Assembly: GCA_013289765.1 (NCBI GenBank) | Contig: JABCZI010000001.1 | Coordinates: 248,001 to 312,000, forward strand | DNA length: 64,000 bases | Direction: 5' to 3' | Source of the DNA: Acidobacteriota bacterium | Lineage (GTDB): Bacteria; Acidobacteriota; Terriglobia; Terriglobales; Acidobacteriaceae | Shown here: piece after piece, positions 43,779-52,184 of the stretch | How the letters are laid out: every line of letters begins with the position of its first letter | Numbering within the stretch: the stretch's first letter is position 1 | Translations under genes and position numbers: made by a program | The notes under the pieces: generated by a model | Seen by the model: the letters and a program-made list of their open reading frames with translations, nothing else | The model's database searches: none | Told to the model about the DNA's origin: nothing

Positions 43779-45545
43779 CTACGGTACCAGGGTAGCTGCC
43801 AACACAAGAACGTGCGCATCATTGGGCAGGCTGACGCTCTGCACAATTTTTGCCGGATTCAAAGCCAACCGGTAAGCATACAAATTGAATGTCCTCTTGT
43901 CCTTGGTGCCGTTGTCGAAATTCCGGTAGGCCATTGCAACACCTTCAAACTCGCCGTGGAATTTCTGTGGGGAGAACCAGTCGCTGAAGCTTTGGACAAA
44001 TTGCGAACTCGTTCCGTCGGTGTAGTTAACAGTGAGGGTTTGAGAGGCTTGGCTTCCCTCCACGCCAGTCGCCAATAGCTCGAGATAGGAGAACTGGCCG
44101 GCTGGCAAAGAAACCGATTGCCCACTGCAACTGACGGCGTCAGGTTGATTCGCGGGTCCAAAATCGAACAGCACCTTGTTTAAGACTCGCGACGTAGTGA
44201 GCAGGTTCGATGAATACGAGTATCCAGTGCCATCAAGGCCCCCGGTCGTATACTTCGTGCCGTCCGTGTAGATTCCGTCAATGTTGAATTCGGAAGACAG
44301 CGGTACCTGCGTTCCACTTCCGGTTGTGCCGACGCCAGCACTTACGGCCAAAGTCAAAGCGAGGGTTTGTGTGAAGGTGCCCGACGTCCCGGTAACGGTC
44401 ACAGAGGTGAATCCCGTACTGGCAGAAGGAATGGCTCTGAATACCACCTTTTGTTTATTCCCTTGGCCTTCGACTATTGATTGCACGCCTTTCGGCAGGC
44501 TCGAGACACTCAGAGTCACCGTACCGTTGAACCCTCCAAAATCCGTGATCGTGATGAAGGCGCCAGCGGTTGAATTTTGGTTCAAGAAAACGTTGGTTGG
44601 TCCCGAAAGAGTAAAACCGCTGCTGCTGACCGCGTTGTTGATCGCGCTCGCATATTGCGCCGCAAGACCATTGCCGACAAAGTCGTCATAGAGCCACATG
44701 AATCCGCCGGTAATGCCACATTGGCTGCGCCAGCCGCTCATAATGCTCTGAACCTGGCTGGGCGTGTAGTTGAGATCCCACAGGCCAGGAAACACTGGAA
44801 CACTGCCGAAATTCCATCCTGAGCACGGACTATTTCCGCTGCCTCCGGAGTATGCCTGCAAGTGAACTCCATCCACCGTGCCGGGAAGCTGGGTGTTGAT
44901 TTGTGAAACCAGGCTCGTCCAATAACTGTTGTTCGTGTAAGGGTCGGGCATCACGTGATAACCCAGTTGGCCGAGCATCACCGCAAAAGCAACCGAGGTC
45001 GGCGCGTTGTAGCTGTTCTCATCGTCAAAATCGATCGCGTCCAGAGCCGGGATGGCGGCTTTCAGCGCTTGAAAGTCTTTATAAAGGATGCTGCTCGGGC
45101 CAGTCCCCTGCGAGTTCACCAGGGCGGTGATGTTTTCCCAGTCTCCATAGTTAGATGAACCGACGGCGAACGTAACTCTCTTGACCGTCCCTTGTTTCAG
45201 GAGTGCCATGTTTCCGGCAAAATCGGAGTGAGTCTGGTTGCCGATATAAACGCCGGCGGAGGTTAAGGGGAACTCTCCGTTCAAATTCAAGTCACCGACA
45301 CTGTTGACCTCAACACTCCAGACAATGGCTTCGGTAAAACCGGAATGCTCTATTTCGGTAATGTTATTGGCCGCATTCTTGTAAAACGGACCCCCGCCAA
45401 AGATCCCGGTGAATCCCGATTGAGCGGACGCTGCTTGGACTGAGAATGCCACTGCAAAAAGCACGAGAAGAAGAATGGCGTTGACGCGGACAACAGTTGG
45501 CTGTTGGGAAGACAAGACGCACGGCGACTTTATTGAATGCTCCAC
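43779..45545 (-). CDS. Secreted GH18-like glycoside hydrolase with Ig-like C-terminal domains
   Basis: A 588-residue secreted protein: signal peptide (about 1-41), a TIM-barrel-like region (about 45-300) and C-terminal beta-rich domains (about 310-588). The segment DAIDFDDE (residues 169-176) matches the GH18 catalytic signature DxxDxDxE, with Glu176 as the proton donor; LQAYSGG (229-235) and GGFMWLYDDF (280-289) match later barrel strands of chitinase-like enzymes. Chitin or another GlcNAc polymer is plausible but unproven. It starts at a GTG (45545) with AGGAGA upstream; no ATG fits as well. Divergent from the response regulator gene. Confidence 0.75.
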   Translation of the reverse strand: MEHSIKSPCVLSSQQPTVVRVNAILLLVLFAVAFSVQAASAQSGFTGIFGGGPFYKNAANNITEIEHSGFTEAIVWSVEVNSVGDLNLNGEFPLTSAGVYIGNQTHSDFAGNMALLKQGTVKRVTFAVGSSNYGDWENITALVNSQGTGPSSILYKDFQALKAAIPALDAIDFDDENSYNAPTSVAFAVMLGQLGYHVMPDPYTNNSYWTSLVSQINTQLPGTVDGVHLQAYSGGSGNSPCSGWNFGSVPVFPGLWDLNYTPSQVQSIMSGWRSQCGITGGFMWLYDDFVGNGLAAQYASAINNAVSSSGFTLSGPTNVFLNQNSTAGAFITITDFGGFNGTVTLSVSSLPKGVQSIVEGQGNKQKVVFRAIPSASTGFTSVTVTGTSGTFTQTLALTLAVSAGVGTTGSGTQVPLSSEFNIDGIYTDGTKYTTGGLDGTGYSYSSNLLTTSRVLNKVLFDFGPANQPDAVSCSGQSVSLPAGQFSYLELLATGVEGSQASQTLTVNYTDGTSSQFVQSFSDWFSPQKFHGEFEGVAMAYRNFDNGTKDKRTFNLYAYRLALNPAKIVQSVSLPNDAHVLVLAATLVP

Positions 45546-45760
45546 AATTTCTCCTGGACTAAGGGGCTGCTCGCAATCGCGGACGAGGGTTCTGTCTCAT
45601 ATCCCACGTCAGCGAAATTGTCGCGACATCGTCCCCTTAAAAGTGGCACCGATTATACACGGCAGCCCGAAACCCTCGTCTGGCGGGCATTCTGGCCCCA
45701 CGCTAAATTTAATGCTTTCCTCCTGAAAAGCCGATAGTGAAGTTAAGGGGGGTAGACTGC

Positions 45761-46183
45761 GTGAAAATTCTCTTAGTCGACGACAGCAAGGCCCTCTTGC
45801 ACGAGCACGAGCGAGTCCTGCACAAAGCGGGCTATGACGTAATCTGTGCCGAAGATGGGATCACCGCTCTCAAAATGGCTCAGTCGCAAAAACCTCAGCT
45901 CATTTTGTTGGATATGATCTTGCCCCAGATGAGCGGACCAGAAGTGCTCGAACATCTGAAGCAGGACCCCGCTACGGCGGATATCCCGGTGGTAGTCTTG
46001 AGCAGCCTGAGCGATAAGAACCGGGAAAAACTGATTGGAGCCGGTGCCGAAGAGTACGTGGAGAAAAACTCGTTGACGTCGCCGACAGGAATCAATCTCT
46101 TGCCCAAGCTGCTGGAAGACATCATTTGCCGGATCAATCGCAAGCGCGGCATCGCCTTCAGAGACACTCCGACGACCATTTAA
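45761..46183 (+). CDS. Single-domain response regulator (CheY-like)
   Basis: A 140-residue receiver without an output domain: VKILLVDDSK, phosphoacceptor Asp51 in LILLDMILPQMSG, Thr/Ser in VVLSSLSD, and Lys in EYVEKNSL. The C-terminal part (TGINLLPKLLEDIICRINRK) extends the last helix. Such proteins pass phosphate between kinases or to phosphotransfer proteins. The start is probably GTG 45761 (AAGGGGGG upstream) rather than GTG 45737. No kinase is adjacent; the receiver-less kinase at 34812 is one possible partner. Confidence 0.9.
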   Translation: MKILLVDDSKALLHEHERVLHKAGYDVICAEDGITALKMAQSQKPQLILLDMILPQMSGPEVLEHLKQDPATADIPVVVLSSLSDKNREKLIGAGAEEYVEKNSLTSPTGINLLPKLLEDIICRINRKRGIAFRDTPTTI

Positions 46184-46249
46184 GGCCGGCCCTCCGATTT
46201 ACGCGACGCGCCCGTCGATAGAGCCGGTCCCACCGAGATCCTCTGATTT

Positions 46250-46282
46250 TTGACAAGCCAGATTTGACAAACCTGCTATACT
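46250..46282 (+). promoter_or_regulatory. Possible promoter of the RRM protein gene
   Basis: Two TTGACA hexamers (46250-46255 and 46264-46269) precede TATACT (46277-46282). Neither spacing (21 or 7 bp) is ideal, so this is only a candidate. A start near 46289 would leave a leader of about 107 nt. Confidence 0.3.
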
Positions 46283-46395
46283 TCGTGCCGCATTCGACTG
46301 TTCGCCAGCTTCGGTCTCGATTTTCAGGGAGGTAATCCCGACCTGGCAGTCCGCCATTCAGCTCGCACTTCGACAGATCAATGCAGAGGAAACGC

Positions 46396-46749
46396 TTGAA
46401 GAATATTTTTGTGGGTAACTTGAGCTTTAACACGTCGGAAGATGAACTACGCCAGATGTTTGCACCCTTCGGACAAGTGGACCGGGTGAGCATCATGACC
46501 GATCGTGATACCGGGCGCTCGCGCGGATTCGGTTTTGTGGAAATGGCCAGCAATGAAGAGGGCGACAAGGCCATCACGGCGTTGAACGGCTCCCAAGTAG
46601 GCGGACGCACGCTCAACGTAAATGAGGCGCGTCCCAAGACTGAACATGGCGGAGGCGGTGGACGCGACCGCGGAGGCCGTGGTGGAGACCGCGGCGGAGA
46701 TCGCGGTGGCCGCGGCGGTGGGGGTGGCGGCGGACGCGGACGTTACTAA
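46396..46749 (+). CDS. RRM-domain RNA-binding protein with Gly-rich tail
   Basis: About 117 residues: a single RNA-recognition motif with RNP2 (IFVGNLSF) and RNP1 (GFGFVEM), followed by a Gly/Arg/Asp-rich RGG tail (RGGDRGGDRGGRGGGGGGG). Bacterial RRM proteins of this kind (Rbp type) bind RNA nonspecifically and are often cold-inducible. The start is ambiguous: ATG 46381 has no ribosome binding site, whereas TTG 46396, which begins LKNIFVGNLS, has AGAGGAA seven nt upstream, so TTG is preferred. Confidence 0.93.
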   Translation: MKNIFVGNLSFNTSEDELRQMFAPFGQVDRVSIMTDRDTGRSRGFGFVEMASNEEGDKAITALNGSQVGGRTLNVNEARPKTEHGGGGGRDRGGRGGDRGGDRGGRGGGGGGGRGRY

Positions 46750-46935
46750 GCTAGCAGCTTTTGGGCGAGCGTTCGTCCTTCGCATCCATGCGGCGCAGCA
46801 TTCGGTTGCTCCGCACGCTATGGGCTGCGCACGACCTTGCATCTTGTGGCGAACGGTCCAGACCGTTTCTCTGGAAACGCCAAATGCTTGCATTGATGGT
46901 TCTCAACCCCGCATGTAAACTGAAAAGACTGGAGT

Positions 46936-47012
46936 GCGCCCGTAGCTCAGATGGATAGAGCGATTGCCTCCGGAGCAATAGGTCGGGAGTTCGAATCTCT
47001 CCGGGCGCACCA
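46936..47012 (+). tRNA. tRNA-Arg (anticodon CCG)
   Basis: Full cloverleaf, 77 nt with encoded CCA. Acceptor stem GCGCCCG pairs with CGGGCGC, D-arm AGCTCAGATGGATAGAGC, anticodon stem ATTGC/GCAAT around loop CTCCGGA (anticodon CCG at 46970-46972), T-arm with GTTCGAATC. It reads CGG arginine codons. No tandem tRNA and no integrase gene flanks it. Confidence 0.98.
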
Positions 47013-47226
47013 GATTTCAATCACTTCTATCACTGGTGCGATCCAAGTCACCGTAGCGCCGAACACCTCATACTCGACCGTCACAAACTTCAAAGTGCTC
47101 CCCTGAATCGCACGAGCCCCATTTCTACAGGCGGGCATCCGCAAGCAGCACCGAGAATTGGCCGATCCCGATCGATGAGTGCAATCGCGATATTTCGGCA
47201 GTTAATCTTCTGATGAATTCCTACTG

Positions 47227-47919
47227 TCAGTTCACACGAGGGGTACTCGACGGACAATTACGCCAATCCTCACTCGCAAAGAACCTCACGGCGTACCACT
47301 GCTTCTCAAGGCGGAAAACACCAAGCACTTCGCAGGGAATCCCACTAAACCGCACCGGCACTGTTGACTTCGCGGCGTTCGCGAGCGAATCGGTCGGATC
47401 AAAGACGAGATAAGTAGTGGTGAAGCCAGTAGGCACGAATCCCCACCTGTCCCATACAGAGTGCTTGAATTCGCCGTTGGCGGCGTCCGGCTGACCCATA
47501 ACTTCGGCCTTGTACTGGCGCGACCACAGAAACCACCTGACGAAAGGTCGCAGTGTTTCCTCGTTTCTTTCCAAACTCGCCGAAATGGCTACAAAGCCGA
47601 GCAGTGCCAGCAACACCGAAACAAACTGATGTGGTCTCTTGCGAATGGCAGCGACCAGCAGCCCGAGAAGGCATATCAAACAGGCGGCTGGGACGATAAA
47701 GACGACAAAAAGAATGTGGAGTCGCGAGTCAACCGCACCGTGGATTATCAGCCAGAGCAAGGTTCCGCCTGCCACAAGTACAACGAATAGGGGCAGCCAC
47801 CAGATCATGCGGTCTCGCGATATAGGCGGTCGATTAGAACTGCGGCGCGCGATCACAACTGGTGCCAGGACTGAGACTAGAGCGGTGGTGGTGGTAATGA
47901 CGGTTACTGCGTCAATCAC
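47227..47919 (-). CDS. Hypothetical membrane protein
   Basis: A 230-residue protein with four hydrophobic segments (AVTVITTTTALVSVLAPVVIA, WWLPLFVVLVAGGTLLWLII, LHILFVVFIVPAACLICLLG, FVSVLLALLGFVAISA) and a soluble C-terminal domain of about 110 residues (FVRWFLWSRQYKAEVMGQ, GFVPTGFTTTYLVFDPTD, LEKQWYAVRFFASEDW). I do not recognise the family. It starts at a GTG (47919). Base composition is a little less GC-rich than the neighbours. Transcribed alone. Confidence 0.7.
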   Translation of the reverse strand: MIDAVTVITTTTALVSVLAPVVIARRSSNRPPISRDRMIWWLPLFVVLVAGGTLLWLIIHGAVDSRLHILFVVFIVPAACLICLLGLLVAAIRKRPHQFVSVLLALLGFVAISASLERNEETLRPFVRWFLWSRQYKAEVMGQPDAANGEFKHSVWDRWGFVPTGFTTTYLVFDPTDSLANAAKSTVPVRFSGIPCEVLGVFRLEKQWYAVRFFASEDWRNCPSSTPRVN

Positions 47920-48065
47920 TGGAACAGTTTACGCGTGATCGTTGAACTACGGGTTAATCCGGAGAGTATCTACGGAGTCGCCGACAACAACCGGCTACAA
48001 ACCGGAGGGCATCCGAATTCCTGTTTGTCCGGTTTCTAATTCCCTCAGTGAATGTGGAAGGTTGT

Positions 48066-49217
48066 ATGTCTCACAGAATCTTGGTTTGGTTTGCAACTTT
48101 GTCAGCGATCTGCGCCAGTTCAGTTCTGGCGTCTGCTCAGGTCACGTCGTCACCAACTGAAATCGTGCCTCCACAATCTACCTCTGGCCCTGTAGCTTAT
48201 ATCTATGTCTCGAGCTTAGTTAGTAACACAAAGTATCAAGTCGTCGGCTATGAAGCCGCCACCAATGGAACGCTTACCCCGATTCCGGGATCGCCGTTCG
48301 CCGACAATATCAATTGGCTCGCATTAAACGGAGCCTGGCTCTTCGGAGTGGATCCGACAGGAACGTATATCGATTCGTTTTCGATCGGCTCGAATGGCGC
48401 ACTCACTTACAAGGACAAGTACACTACGAACCTGAATGGCGGAACGCTCTACGACCTTTTTCTGGATCACACGGGAGCGTCGCTCTATGCGATTGACTAC
48501 ACCACGAACAATGACTATCTCTCGCAGAGCGTCAACCAGGAAACGGGACAACTCTCGTTCCTGAACGATCTCTCCGGAGGGCCCGATAAGAATGTTCAGC
48601 TGAGCTTCATCGGGAACAACAAATTCGCGTATGCCTCGAGCTGCTACCACTACACGAACGAGATCTTCGGAGTTGAGCGGGCCAGCAATGGAACTCTCTC
48701 GTATCTGAACATCAATCCGCCATTCCCCGCTGAGAAGTCAGGAGGATTCTATTGCCCGTGGGCGGCCGCCGCCGATCCAACGAATCATCTGGCGATCGCG
48801 CTGACTCCCTTGAACTCCAACTGGGGCAGCGATGGACCGACGCAGCTCGCGGTTTACACGGCCGACAGCGCGGGAAACCTGACCACCACCAGCACCTACC
48901 AGAACATGCCGTCAGTGCTGACGCAGGGTGCTCAAACCTACTGGATGTCTCCAACGGGCAAGTACCTGGCGGTGGGAGGGGCCGGATTGCAGATCTTCCA
49001 TTTCAACGGCGCGAACCCGATCACGCACTTTACGGGCTTGCTAACCACCGACACGATCGATCAGGTCTATTGGGACAACGCCAATCACTTGTATGCGATC
49101 AGCCGAAGCGCCGGCAAGTTGTATGTATTCAGTGTGACGTCCACGGGAGTGACGCAGGCTTCGGGCTCGCCACACAAAATCCAGAGTCCGGAAAGTTTGA
49201 TCGTGCTTCCCAAGTAA
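48066..49217 (+). CDS. Secreted beta-propeller (lactonase-like) protein
   Basis: A 383-residue protein with a signal peptide (to about residue 25) and a seven-bladed beta-propeller of the 6-phosphogluconolactonase/YVTN type: AYIYVSSL, VVGYEAATNGTLTPIPGSPF, FGVDPTGTYIDSFSIGSNGALTY and repeated NGTL or GNLT blade turns. In Acidobacteria many such proteins are secreted and not involved in the pentose phosphate pathway; no activity can be assigned. ATG at 48066 begins the signal peptide and is preceded by GGAAGG. A strong terminator follows. Confidence 0.85.
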   Translation: MSHRILVWFATLSAICASSVLASAQVTSSPTEIVPPQSTSGPVAYIYVSSLVSNTKYQVVGYEAATNGTLTPIPGSPFADNINWLALNGAWLFGVDPTGTYIDSFSIGSNGALTYKDKYTTNLNGGTLYDLFLDHTGASLYAIDYTTNNDYLSQSVNQETGQLSFLNDLSGGPDKNVQLSFIGNNKFAYASSCYHYTNEIFGVERASNGTLSYLNINPPFPAEKSGGFYCPWAAAADPTNHLAIALTPLNSNWGSDGPTQLAVYTADSAGNLTTTSTYQNMPSVLTQGAQTYWMSPTGKYLAVGGAGLQIFHFNGANPITHFTGLLTTDTIDQVYWDNANHLYAISRSAGKLYVFSVTSTGVTQASGSPHKIQSPESLIVLPK

Positions 49218-49252
49218 CAATAGCAAAAGATTAAAGATAAACCTCCGGGAAA

Positions 49253-49298
49253 GCCCCCCTTCCTCGTCAGTGGTAGCGACGAGGAAGGGGGCATTTTT
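49253..49298. terminator. Strong terminator between convergent genes
   Basis: A 14-bp perfect stem (CCCCCTTCCTCGTC at 49255-49268 paired with 49278-49291) around AGTGGTAGC, followed by ATTTTT. It terminates the propeller gene and possibly, on the other strand, the MFS gene. Confidence 0.88.
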
Positions 49299-49355
49299 CT
49301 GGATAGTGGTGGGCTAAGCTCCTCCATCGAGCTAACCCATTCCGTAAGGACTTCT

Positions 49356-50573
49356 TCAAAGCGCCGCCAAGCGCCGTTGTACGAACAGGAAGTACAGAGC
49401 CAGCAGGACAAGCAATATCCCGTTCACGCCCACGATCACTGGCGCGCTGAACACGGGAACCAGCCATCCTGAAAGCAGATTGCCCATGGGCATCCCGCCG
49501 CGAAAGGCGAAGTTGTATACACTCATCACACGGCCGCGCATTTCGTTGGTCGTGATCAACTGCACCAGAGAGTTCACCGTGGCGAAGACCGCCATCATCG
49601 AAGCTCCCACCAGGACCAGAAGTACGCTGCTGACCGGAACCAATTTCGAGATTGCGAACCCGGCGATTCCGGCCCCAAGACAAAGAAGCGCACACAGGGC
49701 AACGATTCCCTTCCGTCGCATATTCCCCGCAGTGGCAATGGTTAGCGAGCCCAGAATCGAACCCAGTCCCATGAGCGAAAGTAGATTGCCGTAAGTTTCA
49801 GGACCACGGTGGAAGATGTCTTTCACGAATACAGGAATGTATGTACGCATCGGCATGCTCAAGGCAGTCATGCAAAAGGCGAGGACGATGAGCGCTTCCA
49901 TCGAATTCTGTTTGCGGGCGAATTGGATTCCCTGCTTCAGGCTGCTGAACATGGACTCTGTGGTCTTCACCGGCAGGAAACGGGCGGTGATGATTGACAG
50001 CGAAATAATCGGCGCGAGGAAGGAAATCGCGTTCAAGCCAAAGCACCACTTCTCTCCCAATTTCGCCAGTGCTTGTCCCGCAAGAGCCGGACCCACCATG
50101 ACCGCAACATTAAACTGAATCGAATTCAGCGCGATGGCGTTCGGCATGTCATCTTTTTCGACCAACGTGGGAATGAGCGCCTGGTAAGCGGGACCGCCGA
50201 AAGCCTGAGCGAATCCCGAGATGAAGGACAAACAAAGGATGTGCCAGACCCGCACCACATCCGTCGCTACCAGAACGGTGAGTATTGCGGCGGTAGCCAT
50301 CTGCAGATATTGCGAACCGAGCAAAATTTTGCGGCGCTCTACACGGTCGGCTACTACTCCGCCGATCAGAGAAAAAAGAAAGATGGGAATGCCGCCTAGA
50401 AATTGATCCAGCGCCAGCAAGAATGCGGAATGGCTGAGCCGGTAGATGAGCCAGCCCTGCGCCACGATCTGCATCCAGGTACCGATGCTGGAGGTGCAGG
50501 CGCCAAACCACATCAGGCGAAAATCGCGATATTGAAATGCTTTGAAGACGCGGCGAACAACGTTAACGGGCAT
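49356..50573 (-). CDS. MFS transporter, EntS/MFS_3-like exporter
   Basis: A 405-residue, twelve-helix major facilitator. The N-terminal RRVFKAFQYRDFRLMWFGAC, the GTWMQIVAQGWL first-helix motif and GGVVADRVERRKIL loop 2-3 motif match the MFS_3 (enterobactin-exporter-like) family. A siderophore or toxic metabolite may be exported; the actual substrate is unknown. ATG 50573 begins the typical MPVNVVRRVFKAF; ATG 50654 upstream would add an atypical segment. No siderophore biosynthesis gene lies nearby. A convergent terminator lies at its end. Confidence 0.9.
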   Translation of the reverse strand: MPVNVVRRVFKAFQYRDFRLMWFGACTSSIGTWMQIVAQGWLIYRLSHSAFLLALDQFLGGIPIFLFSLIGGVVADRVERRKILLGSQYLQMATAAILTVLVATDVVRVWHILCLSFISGFAQAFGGPAYQALIPTLVEKDDMPNAIALNSIQFNVAVMVGPALAGQALAKLGEKWCFGLNAISFLAPIISLSIITARFLPVKTTESMFSSLKQGIQFARKQNSMEALIVLAFCMTALSMPMRTYIPVFVKDIFHRGPETYGNLLSLMGLGSILGSLTIATAGNMRRKGIVALCALLCLGAGIAGFAISKLVPVSSVLLVLVGASMMAVFATVNSLVQLITTNEMRGRVMSVYNFAFRGGMPMGNLLSGWLVPVFSAPVIVGVNGILLVLLALYFLFVQRRLAAL

Positions 50574-50852
50574 AGTCCCAGCAAAAGCGTAACATGCGGC
50601 GATTCCGCGGAGCGCCCTCCGTCGCCCTGTTGCGGATTGTCCGATTGTATTCATTTGTTGACAAACTCGAGCGGGCACCTCGTCATGCAGGGACCGCCAA
50701 CCTTAATGACGAATTGGCGCCCCTTACGTTAGTGCTAAACTAGCGAATCTTAGTGCCCACGCCACCCCCGGATTGGCATAAGCTGAATCTTCCACAGGGC
50801 AAACCTTGCTTCGACGCGGGAATACCCGATTTTGAGGCGACCGGAGTTGAAT

Positions 50853-52130
50853 ATGAGCAGCAGCAGGATTTCGACAGTAGTCCACGGCCTTTTGATGGGC
50901 ATAGTGTTGACCGGTTTCGCGATCAGTTGTGCCGCGGACGAGTCACCCGCTTCCGTGCCATCCGCAAATTCGGGCCTTTACGTGAAGGTACAGCTTGATC
51001 ATCCGGTGAAACTATCGAAACTCAAGCCCGGCGATATTATTCAAGGCAAGCTGGCTCGGGACGTCTATTCCGCGGATCGCGAACTGTATCCTGCGCAAAG
51101 TGCCGTGCGCCTGACAGTCGACCACATGGAAAAAAGACACCGGCCCTCGGACGACCATTGGCCGTGGGTGGTGAAGGTTTTCACGCCTCGCCACGAAAAG
51201 TATCCCGTGTTTAAGACCGCCGCAGTTTCTGGACCTAACGGTGAAAGCGCTCTGCAGGTAGCAGTACTATCGGTCAGCCGGAGACGCGAAGTGCATGCTC
51301 AGGCCAAGCGCAAACAATCGGGGAAACATGCGAACGAAGCCGGATCGGTTGAGGTAGGGAAATCTGGCGGGCTGTACGGATCGAAAAATCTAGCGGCGCC
51401 CATCATGGTTTTAGAGGCCTCCGCCGTAGACGGCAAATCGCCTTCTGAAGAAACCAATCCCCAGCCGTCCACCGGGATTGATCTGCCGGCCCTGGAAGAG
51501 CTTCCGGCCGGCACAGGATTCAAGATTCTTCTATTGGGAGACGTGAGTGCTTCGAAGAACAGGCCCGGCGACAAGATTCAGGCGCGTTTGCTTGAACCTG
51601 TATTCTTGAAGTCGCGGATCGCACTGCCCGCAGGCAGTGTGTTTGAAGGCAAAGTGATCAAGCAGACTCCACCCCGTTGGGGGAGCCGCGCCGGATCACT
51701 GTCTCTGACGTTTACGGGAGTGACCCTTCCGGGCGGGAACTTTATTCCTATCGCGGCCTCGCTTGCTGGAGCGGAATTGGACCGGGGTTCGCATACTAAG
51801 ATTGATGCGGAAGGTCAACTGCGGGGTGAGCGTCCGGGGAAAGCATGGATGGCCATTAACCTTGGTGTCACTGCGGGCCTGGCGAAAGAAGTGGACGACG
51901 GAACCCAGTTGATTGTGGAAGCCCTGATCTCGACAGCCACCGACGCTTCAACGGCGGGAACCGCCAGGATCGTATCGAGCTGCATCTCTGGGATTTATAT
52001 GGTGACGCGGCACGGGCGCGATGTCGTGCTGCCTCGATTCACCGAGATGGATATCGCATTGGACCGGCCGTTATCCTTGACCAAGAACGCTCAGTCTGCG
52101 CTTCCAGTCGCAATGGTGCATGGCAACTGA
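50853..52130 (+). CDS. Secreted TrbI-like beta-barrel protein, second copy
   Basis: About 425 residues with a signal peptide (to about residue 27) and two regions that resemble the TrbI-like domain of the protein at 17062: an N-terminal one (KLSKLKPGDIIQGKLARDVY) and a C-terminal one (FLKSRIALPAGSVFEGKVIK, then LTFTGVTLPGG). A linker contains many Glu, Ser and Pro. No transfer machinery is nearby. ATG 50853, with GGAG upstream, begins MSSSRIS. The ferrochelatase gene starts about 54 bp after the stop, so the two may be co-transcribed. Confidence 0.75.
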   Translation: MSSSRISTVVHGLLMGIVLTGFAISCAADESPASVPSANSGLYVKVQLDHPVKLSKLKPGDIIQGKLARDVYSADRELYPAQSAVRLTVDHMEKRHRPSDDHWPWVVKVFTPRHEKYPVFKTAAVSGPNGESALQVAVLSVSRRREVHAQAKRKQSGKHANEAGSVEVGKSGGLYGSKNLAAPIMVLEASAVDGKSPSEETNPQPSTGIDLPALEELPAGTGFKILLLGDVSASKNRPGDKIQARLLEPVFLKSRIALPAGSVFEGKVIKQTPPRWGSRAGSLSLTFTGVTLPGGNFIPIAASLAGAELDRGSHTKIDAEGQLRGERPGKAWMAINLGVTAGLAKEVDDGTQLIVEALISTATDASTAGTARIVSSCISGIYMVTRHGRDVVLPRFTEMDIALDRPLSLTKNAQSALPVAMVHGN

Positions 52131-52184
52131 TCAGACGCGCGGGCAGTGCAGCCGCTGTTAACATTGTCCAGCAGAAATTGTGAG

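Noticed and set aside
46936-47012. tRNA-Arg as integration site of a genomic island
   Set aside because: No integrase, no direct repeat of the tRNA 3' end in the window and no clear island boundary nearby.
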